A DNA stretch of 64,000 nt from Variovorax sp. 770b2 (GTDB taxonomy: Bacteria > Pseudomonadota > Gammaproteobacteria > Burkholderiales > Burkholderiaceae_C): NCBI RefSeq assembly GCF_900115685.1, contig NZ_FOXJ01000001.1, positions 3,192,627 to 3,256,626 of the forward strand, in the 5' to 3' direction. Numbering within the stretch: position 1 is the stretch's first letter; every line of letters begins with the position of its first letter. This document shows, in pieces, positions 56,904 to 64,000 of this stretch. Below the pieces are notes generated by a model. That model ran no database searches, had not been told where the DNA came from, and saw only the letters and a list, made by a program, of their open reading frames with translations. The translations under genes were made by a program, and so were the position numbers.

Positions 56904-57533
56904 CTAGCGGCGCTTGGGGGCCTGTCCCGCAGGCGCGGCGGGCGCTGCAGAGGCCGGCGCTGCGACCGCCGCCGCGGGGTCCCGCCAGCCGTACTCGACA
57001 TAGCGGCGGATCACGAGGCAGCCCGGCGGCGAATCGATCAGCGAGACCGACGAGGTCGGCTCCTTGGCATCGGTGTAGACCGCGTAGATGGGCAGCAGGC
57101 GCGTCATCTGGTAGTCCTTGAGTTCCTGCTCGGCAACGCTCTGGCAGGTGAAGGGCGCGACCGAGATGCGCTCGGCCGACACGGTGCAGGTGCCACTGTC
57201 GCCGGGAATCGCGGTGATCGAGGCCGCCACGCCGGCATTCGGGTACTGGATGCCGACCAGCGAGAACATGGGGCCGTCGTCGGGGCGCTTGCGGTCCCAG
57301 TCGAGCAGCACGTCGTGGCCGCGGCTGCCCTGCACGGTGAGCGTCGCAAGCCGCGTGATGGCGGGCAGGCAGCGCTTGATGCCCACGCTGGTGGCCGCGC
57401 GCGTGAGCGTGTCCTGCGGCGGCGCGGCCGGCGCCTGCGGCACCAGCACGCCTTGCGCGAACGCGGTGCCGGCCAGGGCCCAGATTGCCACCGCAGGCAG
57501 CAGCCGTGCGAGTCGTTGTGTGGGTGTCTTCAT
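56904..57533 (-). CDS. Exported protein of unknown function
   Basis: A 209-residue protein with a clear signal peptide (RLARLLPAVAIWALAGTAFA, then QGVLVP). The mature part has four cysteines, in IKRCLPAI, GTCTVSAE, FTCQSV and PGCLVIRR, consistent with disulfides in the periplasm. It ends in an Ala/Pro-rich tail. I do not recognise a family. It follows the second DUF2827 gene by only 8 bp on the same strand, so it is probably part of the same transcript. Confidence 0.75.
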   Translation of the reverse strand: MKTPTQRLARLLPAVAIWALAGTAFAQGVLVPQAPAAPPQDTLTRAATSVGIKRCLPAITRLATLTVQGSRGHDVLLDWDRKRPDDGPMFSLVGIQYPNAGVAASITAIPGDSGTCTVSAERISVAPFTCQSVAEQELKDYQMTRLLPIYAVYTDAKEPTSSVSLIDSPPGCLVIRRYVEYGWRDPAAAVAAPASAAPAAPAGQAPKRR

Positions 57534-57541
57534 CTGGGTTC

Positions 57542-58714
57542 TCAGGCGTAGAGGTTCTCGATGGCCGCGGTGTAGATGCGCACGTTCTCCTCGCTTTCGG
57601 GGTCGAGCTTCGCGATGAGCTGGCGTGCGCGCTCGCGGTAGGCCGGCAGGTTGGCATCGTGCTCGGCAAAGGCCTGCTGCAGCGCGCGGCCGCCCTCTTC
57701 GCAGTCGAAGCCGTGATAGCGGTAGCCGCAATCGCCGATGAGGTGCGAGTTGTGGATCAGCGGATAGCCGCCGTAGAGCGCCTCGTAGTAGAGGTAGTTC
57801 TGCGCGTTTTCCCAGTGGTGCGCGAAGACCGCATCGACGTTGCCCGGCAGCACCTGGTAGAGCGGAAAGCGCCCCTCGAAGGTGGCCAGGCCGTGCTGCA
57901 CGATGTCCAGGCTCTGCGCAAAGCCCACGAACAGCGGCTTCTCCTTCAGGTGGAAGCTGTTGTACACCCACACCCGCTCGATGAGCCGCGGCTGCGCGCG
58001 GTGCGCCGCCTCGCAGCCGAGCATGGGGATGAAGCTGGTCTTCACCATGCAGATGTTGGGCTCGAAGATGGCGACGCGCCAGCGCTTGCGCCCGGGCTCG
58101 TAGTCGAAAGGCTTGGCGCTGCCATCGGCGTTGGTTCCGGCGCGTGCCATGGCCTTCTGCAGCACCATCGGGCTCCAGAGGTGCGGCATCAGCCGCACCG
58201 GTGCGCGGAACGTGCTCGCAAAGTACGGCTTGCACGAGGCCTCGTACTCCGGCAGCGTCCAGACCTCGTCATAGGGCGCGCCCGAGACGAGCATGCCGTG
58301 CGGCTTGTCGAAGATCATGCGCTCGATGTCGATCACGAAGTCGTTGCCCACGCGCATGGAGACGATCTTGCCGCCCCGCGCCTTGAACGCCTCCGACCAC
58401 TCGCGCGCCAGCTGCGCGCTCATCTCGATCATGAGATCGAGCTCCTGCGCGGCGGTGGCCATGTCGATGATCGGCACCGGCGAATCGGCCAGGAAGTTGG
58501 TGGCGTCCGCCGGGCCGCCGTCGCCGCCGCCCGCCACCAGCACGGTGCTGGCCACGCGCGGAGAGCGCATCAGCAGCATCACCAGGAACAGGCAGTTCTG
58601 GTAGACGCCGTTTTCCCAGAGGCTCTGCTCGCCCTTGCGGATGAAGATGGAAACGCCGACCCTGAGCTTGGCGGGCATGGCTGCGGATGAAGGGGTGTTC
58701 TGCACTGCGCTCAT
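57542..58714 (-). CDS. DUF2827 protein (putative GT-B-like glycosyltransferase), copy 2
   Basis: A 390-residue DUF2827 protein. The N-terminus (VGVSIFIRKGEQSLWENGVY) and VAIFEPNICMVKTSFIPML (about residues 214-232) match its neighbour. EALYGGYPLIHNSHLIGDCG (311-330) resembles the EA-x-G-x-P donor-site motif of GT-B glycosyltransferases. I infer a glycosyltransferase role from this pattern and from annotations I remember for the family; no activity is proven. The ATG overlaps the stop of copy 1 (ATGA). Confidence 0.78.
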   Translation of the reverse strand: MSAVQNTPSSAAMPAKLRVGVSIFIRKGEQSLWENGVYQNCLFLVMLLMRSPRVASTVLVAGGGDGGPADATNFLADSPVPIIDMATAAQELDLMIEMSAQLAREWSEAFKARGGKIVSMRVGNDFVIDIERMIFDKPHGMLVSGAPYDEVWTLPEYEASCKPYFASTFRAPVRLMPHLWSPMVLQKAMARAGTNADGSAKPFDYEPGRKRWRVAIFEPNICMVKTSFIPMLGCEAAHRAQPRLIERVWVYNSFHLKEKPLFVGFAQSLDIVQHGLATFEGRFPLYQVLPGNVDAVFAHHWENAQNYLYYEALYGGYPLIHNSHLIGDCGYRYHGFDCEEGGRALQQAFAEHDANLPAYRERARQLIAKLDPESEENVRIYTAAIENLYA

Positions 58715-59859
58715 GCGGTCCTCACGCCATCGGCACGGAACGCGGGGTCGCCGCCCACCAGGTGCAGCAGGCGCTGCGCGTAGCCATCGATGTTCGCCTG
58801 ATGGAGCGGATCGATCGCGTCGAACACGCGCTGGCTGCGGGCACGGTAGTCGTCCAGCTGCGCGTCGTGCCCGCGCACCGCCTGCAGCAGCTGCTCTGCG
58901 CCGGCGGCAATGTCGAAGTCGGGGTAGTAGTAGCCGGCATCGCGCAGCCAGGGCGAGTTGTGCACCAGCGGATAGTTGCCGTACAGCGCATCGAGATAGC
59001 TGTAGTTCTGGTCGTTCTGCCACTGGTGCGACACCACCGCATCGGCGAACTGCACCATGAAGCCCGCGAAATCGTGCCGGCCATGGAAGATGGCCTTGTG
59101 CTGGCGCACGATGTCCAGCGAGTTCGCCATGTAGAGCATCGTCGGATGGTCCTTCAGGTGCAGGGTGTTGAGCACCTGCATCGAGGTCACGGCATTCGGG
59201 TCGACGCGGTAGGCGCCGTCGCAGATCAGCATGGGCACGCTGCTGGACTTCACCACCGAGATGTTGGGCTCGAAGATCGCCACGCGGAACCCGGGCTGCT
59301 CCGCGGTGCGCGGCGTGTAGCCGAAGCGATAGCCCGACGCCTCGACCTCGGCGACGCGCTGGGCCAGGAACTGCGGAGACCAGAGGTAGGGAACCTCGTG
59401 CACCGGGCGGCGGTGCAGGGTTCGCATCATCGGCGCGAAGACGGCGTCCTTGGGCAAGAGCCACACCTCGTCGCAGCGGTCGGGCTTGCTGAAATGGCCC
59501 TTGTCGCTGAACACGATCGGCTCGGCCAGTGCCACGAAGGGCTGCCCCACGCAATGGAAGGCCGAACGCCCGCCGCAGGCACGGAAGTAGGAGAGCCACT
59601 GCACGTCGAGGGCGCCGGCCATCTCGATGACCACGTCCAGCGCGTCGGTCAGCTCGCGGGCGCGGCCGAATGCAAGGCCCATGGCGGACAGGTCGACCTG
59701 GGGCGGCATGGCCTGCTGGTCGCCCGCATCGACGAGCGTGACGGATTCGACGAAATCGATGCGCTGCAGCAACCGGGCCAGAAAGAGGACGTTCTGCCCC
59801 ATCCCGTTTTCCCAGATGTTCTGCCCCGCATGGGTGAGGACTGAAATACCAATACGCAT
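58711..59859 (-). CDS. DUF2827 protein (putative GT-B-like glycosyltransferase), copy 1
   Basis: A 382-residue DUF2827 protein, paralogue of the next gene. The shared blocks are RIGISVLTHAGQNIWENGMG at the start, FEPNISVVKSSSVPML (196-211) and DALYGNYPLVHNSPWLRDAG (290-309). In this copy the acidic residue before ALYG is Asp, not Glu. It begins 80 bp after the stop of the giant adhesin gene, beyond that gene's terminator. The pair may glycosylate the Ser/Thr-rich adhesin; that is inference from position and substrate-like composition. Confidence 0.78.
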   Translation of the reverse strand: MRIGISVLTHAGQNIWENGMGQNVLFLARLLQRIDFVESVTLVDAGDQQAMPPQVDLSAMGLAFGRARELTDALDVVIEMAGALDVQWLSYFRACGGRSAFHCVGQPFVALAEPIVFSDKGHFSKPDRCDEVWLLPKDAVFAPMMRTLHRRPVHEVPYLWSPQFLAQRVAEVEASGYRFGYTPRTAEQPGFRVAIFEPNISVVKSSSVPMLICDGAYRVDPNAVTSMQVLNTLHLKDHPTMLYMANSLDIVRQHKAIFHGRHDFAGFMVQFADAVVSHQWQNDQNYSYLDALYGNYPLVHNSPWLRDAGYYYPDFDIAAGAEQLLQAVRGHDAQLDDYRARSQRVFDAIDPLHQANIDGYAQRLLHLVGGDPAFRADGVRTA

Positions 59860-59886
59860 GGGGCCGAAGTGTGTACCAAAAGAAAA

Positions 59887-59915
59887 TGGCTCCCGCACCA
59901 TCGGCGCGGGAGCCA
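59887..59915 (-). terminator. Rho-independent terminator of the adhesin gene
   Basis: A perfect 10-bp stem (59887-59896 with 59906-59915) is followed on the minus strand by a T-rich ATTTTCTTTT tract. It lies 24 bp past the adhesin stop codon and may allow some read-through into the DUF2827 genes. Confidence 0.8.
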
Positions 59916-59939
59916 CGTTGCGGCGGCTACTTTAGTGGC

Positions 59940-62900
59940 TTATTTCCACTTCCAGCCGATGCCGGCGTTCAGGCCCCACTCCTTGCCGGTGGTGGACAGG
60001 CCCGCGCCCCAGGACATCTTGCCGTCGTCCGACAGTGCCTTGAAGGTCAGCGCCACGGCGCTGTAGCCCTTGTAGCTGCCGAAGCCCACGCCCACGGTCT
60101 TCTCGCCGGGGTACAGCGTCGGCAGGTAGGTGCCCGACATCGCGAAGGCCATGGCCGAGCCCGAGTAGGCGATGCGAGCCACGTCGCCGACCTGGCTCTG
60201 CACCTGGTTCAGCTGCTGCACATTGACCGCGTCGTTCGGCAGGATGCCTGGCGCCACGTTGTTGATGCGCGTGCCGCCCGGTGCCTGGCCGCCGCCCAGC
60301 GTGATCTGGTTGTAGTTGACCGTCCCGTCGGGGTTGGTCGCGTACTGCACGCTGCTGGCCTTGGCCGCGCTGGATGCGGCCCGGAGCTGCGCGACGTTGG
60401 TCGCATCGCTGTCGGCCGAGCCGGCTGCCACGCCCGTGATCTGGCGGAACTGGTTGTTGGCTGCGTCGCCCACGGACACCGCGGCCTGCGTGCTGGTCGT
60501 GGCCCGGATGGCCGCTTCCTGCTGCGCATTCGCGCTGCCGGGGATGTAGCCGGCCACGCCTGCCGCGGTCGATGCCACCGAGTTCGCACCCAGCGCCACG
60601 CCGCCGCTTTGCGTGACCACCGCGCCGAAGCCGATCGCCGTGCCCTGCGAGACGTTCTGCGCCTTGCTCAGCACCGTGCCGCCGGCGTCGGCCTTGTCGC
60701 CCAACGCCACGCCGCCGCCGCCCGCGCGGGAATCGACACCGATCGCCTGCGAACCGGTCGCCAGCGCGCCGGAGCCGATGGCAATGGCGTTGGCACCCGT
60801 GGCCTGCGCGCCGAAGCCGATCGCCACGGCGCCGTCCGCCGTTGCCTTCGCGCCGTTGCCGGCGGCGAAGGAGTTGGCGCCGCTGGAGACCGATTGCGGG
60901 CCGATCGCCACGGAGTCCTGGCCGCTGGCTACCGAGTCGGCGGCCGTCGAGCCCGTGTGGAAGTACTTCGTGCCCTTGTCGTTGATGGTGTTGACCGTCG
61001 TGCTCAGGCTGCCGATGCTGCTGGTCGCCGTGCTCAGGCCGGTCGAGGTGGAGGTCGACAGGCTCGCGATGCCGCTCGTTGCCGAGCCCACGCTGGTCGA
61101 CAGGCTGTCCAGGTTGCTGTTGGTCGTGCTCAGGCCGGTCGAGAGGCTGGAGATACCGCTGGTGGCGGTGCTCAGGCCGGTCGAGGTCGACGTGGACAGG
61201 CTGTTGACGTTGCTGTTCGTCGTGCTCAGGCCCGTCGAGAGGCTGTCGACGCTGCTGGTCACGGTGCTCAGGCCCGTGGACAGGCTGCCGATGCTGCTGG
61301 TCGCGGTGCTCAGGCCGGTCGAGGTCGAGGTCGACAGGCTGTCGACGCTGCTGGTCACGGTGCTCAGCGCCGACGACGTGGAGGTCGACAGGCTGCTCAC
61401 ATTGCTGTTCGTGGAGCTCAGGCCGGTAGAAAGGCTCGAGATGCCGCTGGTGGCGGTGCTCAGCCCAGACGACGTCGAAGTCGACAGGCTGCTCACGTTG
61501 CTGTTCGTGGAGCTCAGGCCGGTCGAGAGGCTCGAGATACCGCTGGTGGCGGTGCTCAGGCCGATCGAGAGGCTGGAAATGCCGACGGTGACAGTGCTCA
61601 GGCCGACCGACAGGCTGCCGATACCGCTGTTCGCAGTGCTCAGGCCCGTGGAGAGGCTACCGATGCTGCTCGTTGCGGTGCTCAGGCCGGACGACGTGGA
61701 AGTCGAGAGGCTGCTGACGGTGCTGTCCGTCGTGCTGAGGCCGGTCGAGAGGCTGGAGATGCCGCTGGTGGCGGTGCTCAGGCCAGACGACGTGGAGGTC
61801 GACAAGCTGCTCACGCTGCTGTTGGTCGAGCTCAGACCGGTGGACAGGCTCGAGATGCCGCTGGTGGCGGTGCTCAAGCCCGTGGACAAGCTGCCGATGC
61901 TGCTGGTCGCCGTGCTCAGGCCAGACGACGTCGAAGTCGACAGGCTGCTCACGTTGCTGTTCGTGGAGCTCAGGCCGGTGGACAGGCTCGAGATGCCGCT
62001 GGTGGCCGTGCTCAGGCCAGACGACGTCGAAGTCGACAGGCTGCTCACGTTGCTGTTCGTGGAGCTCAGGCCGGTGGACAGGCTCGAGATGCCGCTGGTG
62101 GCCGTGCTCAGGCCAGACGACGTCGAAGTCGACAGGCTGCTCACGTTGCTGTTCGTGGAGCTCAGGCCGGTCGACAGGCTCGAGATGCCGCTGGTCGCAG
62201 TGCTCAGGCCAGACGACGTGGACGTCGAGAGGCTGTTGACGCTGCTGTTGGTCGAGCTCAGACCGGTGGACAGACTCGAGATGCCGCTGCTTGCCGTGCT
62301 CAGGCCCGTGGACAAGCTGCCGATGCTGCTCGTCGCCGTGCTCAGGCCCGATGACGTCGAGGTCGACAGGCTGCTCACGCTGCTGTTCGTGGAACTCAGG
62401 CCGGTGGACAGGCTCGATATGCCACTGGTGGCAGTGCTCAGTCCCGTGGACAAGCTGCCGATGCTGCTGGTCGCCGTGCTCAGGCCAGATGACGTCGAGG
62501 TCGACAGGCTGCTCACGCTGCTGTTGGTCGAGCTCAACCCGGTTGAAAGGCTCGAGATACCGCTCGTCGCCGTGCTCAGTCCGCTGGACGTCGACGTGGA
62601 CAGGCTATTGACGCTGCTGTTGGTCGAACTCAGACCTGTCGACAGGCTGGAGATGCCGCTGGTGGCAGTGCTCAGACCAGACGACGTCGAGGTCGACAGG
62701 CTGCTCACATTGCTGTTCGTGGAGCTCAACCCGGTCGAAAGGCTCGAGATACCGCTCGTCGCCGTGCTCAGTCCGCTGGACGTCGACGTGGACAGGCTAT
62801 CGATGCTGCTGGTTGCCGTGCTCAGTCCGGACGAGGTGGAGGTCGACAAGCTATTGACGCTGCTGTTGGTCGAACTCAGCCCTGTCGAAAGGCTGGAGAC

Positions 62901-64000
62901 GCCGCTGGTGACAGTACTCAGACCAGACGACGTGGAGGTCGAGAGGCTGCTCACATTGCTGTTCGTCGAGCTCAGGCCGGTGGACAGGCTCGAGATGCCA
63001 CTGGTTGCCGTGCTCAGACCCGTGGACAAGCTACCGATGCTGCTCGTTGCGGTACTCAGGCCAGACGACGTGGAGGTCGAGAGGCTGCTCACACTGCTGT
63101 TCGTCGAGCTCAGGCCGGTCGAGAGGCTGGAGATGCCGCTCGTCGCCGTACTTAAACCGCTGGACGTCGACGTGGACAGGCTATCGATGCTACTGGTTGC
63201 GGTGCTCAGGCCAGACGAAGTGGAAGTCGACAAGCTGCTCACGCTGCTGTTGGTCGAGCTCAAGCCAGTCGACAGGCTTGAGATGCCGCTGGTCGCAGTG
63301 CTCAGACCGGACGAGGTCGAGGTCGACAAGCTGCTCACGCTGCTGTTCGTGGAGCTCAGACCGGTGGACAGGCTCGAAATGCCGCTCGTCGCCGTGCTCA
63401 GTCCGCTGGACGTTGACGTAGACAGGTTGTCGAGGCTGCTGGTTGCAGTGCTCAGACCAGACGATGTGGAGGTCGACAGGCTGCTCACGCTGCTGTTGGT
63501 CGAACTCAAGCCGGTCGAGAGGCTGGAGATGCCACTGGTCGCCGTGCTCAAGCCGGACGAGGTCGAAGTCGACAGGCTGCTCACGCTGCTGCTCGTCGAG
63601 CTCAAGCCGGTCGAGAGGCTGGAGATGCCACTGGTGGCGGTGCTCAGGCCGGATGAAGTAGAGGTCGAAAGGCTGTCCACACTGCTATTGGTCGAGCTCA
63701 GACCCGTCGACAGGCTCGAGATGCCGCTGGTCGCTGTGCTTAGACCCGAGGACGTCGAGGCCGACAGGCTGCTCACGTTGCTGTTCGTGGAACTCAAACC
63801 GGTCGAGAGGCTGGAGATACCGCTAGTCGCCGTGCTCAACCCCGACGACGTCGAAGTCGACAGGCTGCTCACGCTGCTGTTGGTCGAACTCAAGCCGGTC
63901 GAGAGGCTGGAGATGCCACTGGTCGCCGTGCTCAACCCTGACGACGTCGATGTCGACAAGCTGCTCACGCTGCTGTTGGTCGAGCTCAAGCCGGTGGACA
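59940..64000 (-). CDS. Trimeric autotransporter adhesin (YadA-like), C-terminal part
   Basis: The last 1352 residues of a large surface adhesin whose 5' end lies beyond the window. From the C-terminus inward: a YadA-type membrane anchor of about 75 residues ending in WGLNAGIGWKWK; neck motifs ATNVAQLRAA and DAVNVQQLNQV; YadA-head-like repeats (DSVAIGPQSVSSGANSFAAG, GAVAIGFGAQATGANAIAIG, GGVALGANSV). Then come about 1000 residues of a Ser/Thr/Gly/Leu stalk with a 32-residue period. Proteins of this type form trimeric fibres that bind surfaces or hosts. The order stalk-head-anchor in the visible part implies further heads upstream. Confidence 0.92.
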   Translation of the reverse strand, partial: STGLSSTNSSVSSLSTSTSSGLSTATSGISSLSTGLSSTNSSVSSLSTSTSSGLSTATSGISSLSTGLSSTNSNVSSLSASTSSGLSTATSGISSLSTGLSSTNSSVDSLSTSTSSGLSTATSGISSLSTGLSSTSSSVSSLSTSTSSGLSTATSGISSLSTGLSSTNSSVSSLSTSTSSGLSTATSSLDNLSTSTSSGLSTATSGISSLSTGLSSTNSSVSSLSTSTSSGLSTATSGISSLSTGLSSTNSSVSSLSTSTSSGLSTATSSIDSLSTSTSSGLSTATSGISSLSTGLSSTNSSVSSLSTSTSSGLSTATSSIGSLSTGLSTATSGISSLSTGLSSTNSNVSSLSTSTSSGLSTVTSGVSSLSTGLSSTNSSVNSLSTSTSSGLSTATSSIDSLSTSTSSGLSTATSGISSLSTGLSSTNSNVSSLSTSTSSGLSTATSGISSLSTGLSSTNSSVNSLSTSTSSGLSTATSGISSLSTGLSSTNSSVSSLSTSTSSGLSTATSSIGSLSTGLSTATSGISSLSTGLSSTNSSVSSLSTSTSSGLSTATSSIGSLSTGLSTASSGISSLSTGLSSTNSSVNSLSTSTSSGLSTATSGISSLSTGLSSTNSNVSSLSTSTSSGLSTATSGISSLSTGLSSTNSNVSSLSTSTSSGLSTATSGISSLSTGLSSTNSNVSSLSTSTSSGLSTATSSIGSLSTGLSTATSGISSLSTGLSSTNSSVSSLSTSTSSGLSTATSGISSLSTGLSTTDSTVSSLSTSTSSGLSTATSSIGSLSTGLSTANSGIGSLSVGLSTVTVGISSLSIGLSTATSGISSLSTGLSSTNSNVSSLSTSTSSGLSTATSGISSLSTGLSSTNSNVSSLSTSTSSALSTVTSSVDSLSTSTSTGLSTATSSIGSLSTGLSTVTSSVDSLSTGLSTTNSNVNSLSTSTSTGLSTATSGISSLSTGLSTTNSNLDSLSTSVGSATSGIASLSTSTSTGLSTATSSIGSLSTTVNTINDKGTKYFHTGSTAADSVASGQDSVAIGPQSVSSGANSFAAGNGAKATADGAVAIGFGAQATGANAIAIGSGALATGSQAIGVDSRAGGGGVALGDKADAGGTVLSKAQNVSQGTAIGFGAVVTQSGGVALGANSVASTAAGVAGYIPGSANAQQEAAIRATTSTQAAVSVGDAANNQFRQITGVAAGSADSDATNVAQLRAASSAAKASSVQYATNPDGTVNYNQITLGGGQAPGGTRINNVAPGILPNDAVNVQQLNQVQSQVGDVARIAYSGSAMAFAMSGTYLPTLYPGEKTVGVGFGSYKGYSAVALTFKALSDDGKMSWGAGLSTTGKEWGLNAGIGWKWK
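61000..64000 (-). repeat. 96-bp tandem coding repeats of the adhesin stalk
   Basis: The stalk is encoded by roughly 30 tandem units, mostly 96 bp (32 codons; for example ISSLSTGLSSTN then SSVSSLSTSTSSGLSTATSG), with some shorter variants. Units at 61921-62016 and 62017-62112 are identical at every base, and the next unit differs at three. Most other units differ mainly at third codon positions. The array continues past the edge. Confidence 0.9.

Noticed and set aside
59871..62354. 827-codon plus-strand frame with regular AQAGRQARDAAGGGAQ-like repeats
   Set aside because: The repeats are the antisense reading of the adhesin stalk repeats; the minus strand has the anchor and head domains.
61000..64000. 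CRISPR-like appearance of regularly spaced repeats
   Set aside because: Units are contiguous 96-bp coding repeats without unique spacers and stay in one reading frame.

Overview
This window is high-GC, gene-dense chromosomal DNA from a betaproteobacterium. Gene content and local order point to the Comamonadaceae, most likely a Variovorax-type organism. The markers are the rpsP-rimM-trmD-rplS operon, hda divergent from purM with pcnB-folK behind hda, argD-argF-ykgJ, the kynBUA operon, murJ divergent from rpsT, and indolepyruvate-oxidoreductase genes beside a MarR regulator and a Rieske oxygenase. I saw no rRNA, tRNA, CRISPR array, insertion sequence or prophage. No gap between genes exceeds about 260 bases.

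Layout. (1) 1-5605: a catabolic operon on the minus strand (IorA-like, IorB-like, Rieske-type reductase, start of a ring-hydroxylating oxygenase) is divergent from a marR gene, with a good inverted-repeat operator between them. This looks like the end of an aromatic or auxin catabolism locus. (2) 5616-9355: a tightly coupled minus-strand operon encodes an octopine/nopaline-type dehydrogenase, a 3-hydroxyacyl-CoA dehydrogenase, an alpha/beta hydrolase with an atypical active site, and a zinc-less quinone-reductase-type dehydrogenase. (3) 9496-29134 is mostly housekeeping: RNA helicase, orn, M48 protease, pterin dehydratase, rsgA, hisC, CobD/CbiB-like, CoA pyrophosphatase, the rplS-trmD-rimM-rpsP operon, Pit phosphate transport with DUF47, TRIC channel, folK-pcnB, hda, purM and an AI-2E family permease. 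(4) 29261-34697: a coupled cysteine-hydrolase/DJ-1/GlxA-regulator operon, then an ECF42-type sigma factor, an exported FGE-like protein and two DGPF/YciI proteins preceded by a candidate ECF42 promoter. (5) 34738-46883: VOC protein, SirB1 protein, murJ, rpsT, arginine genes, kynurenine pathway genes, a SMI1/KNR4-like orphan and an FAD monooxygenase. (6) 46924-56771: a long nested hairpin, feoAB with a small Cys-rich membrane protein, phosphoesterase, aconitase, a regulator/membrane-protein pair with twin palindromes, and a FadE-like dehydrogenase. (7) 56904-64000: an exported protein, two overlapping DUF2827 (putative glycosyltransferase) genes and the 3' part of a very large Ser/Thr-rich trimeric autotransporter adhesin built of 32-residue repeats. 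It runs off the right edge.

Most noteworthy are the adhesin plus DUF2827 pair (possible surface-adhesin glycosylation), the left-edge MarR/Ior/Rieske locus with its operator, the ECF42-DGPF module with a visible promoter, and the twin-palindrome operator at 53618. Functional calls rest on motif reading and remembered family knowledge; no searches were run.
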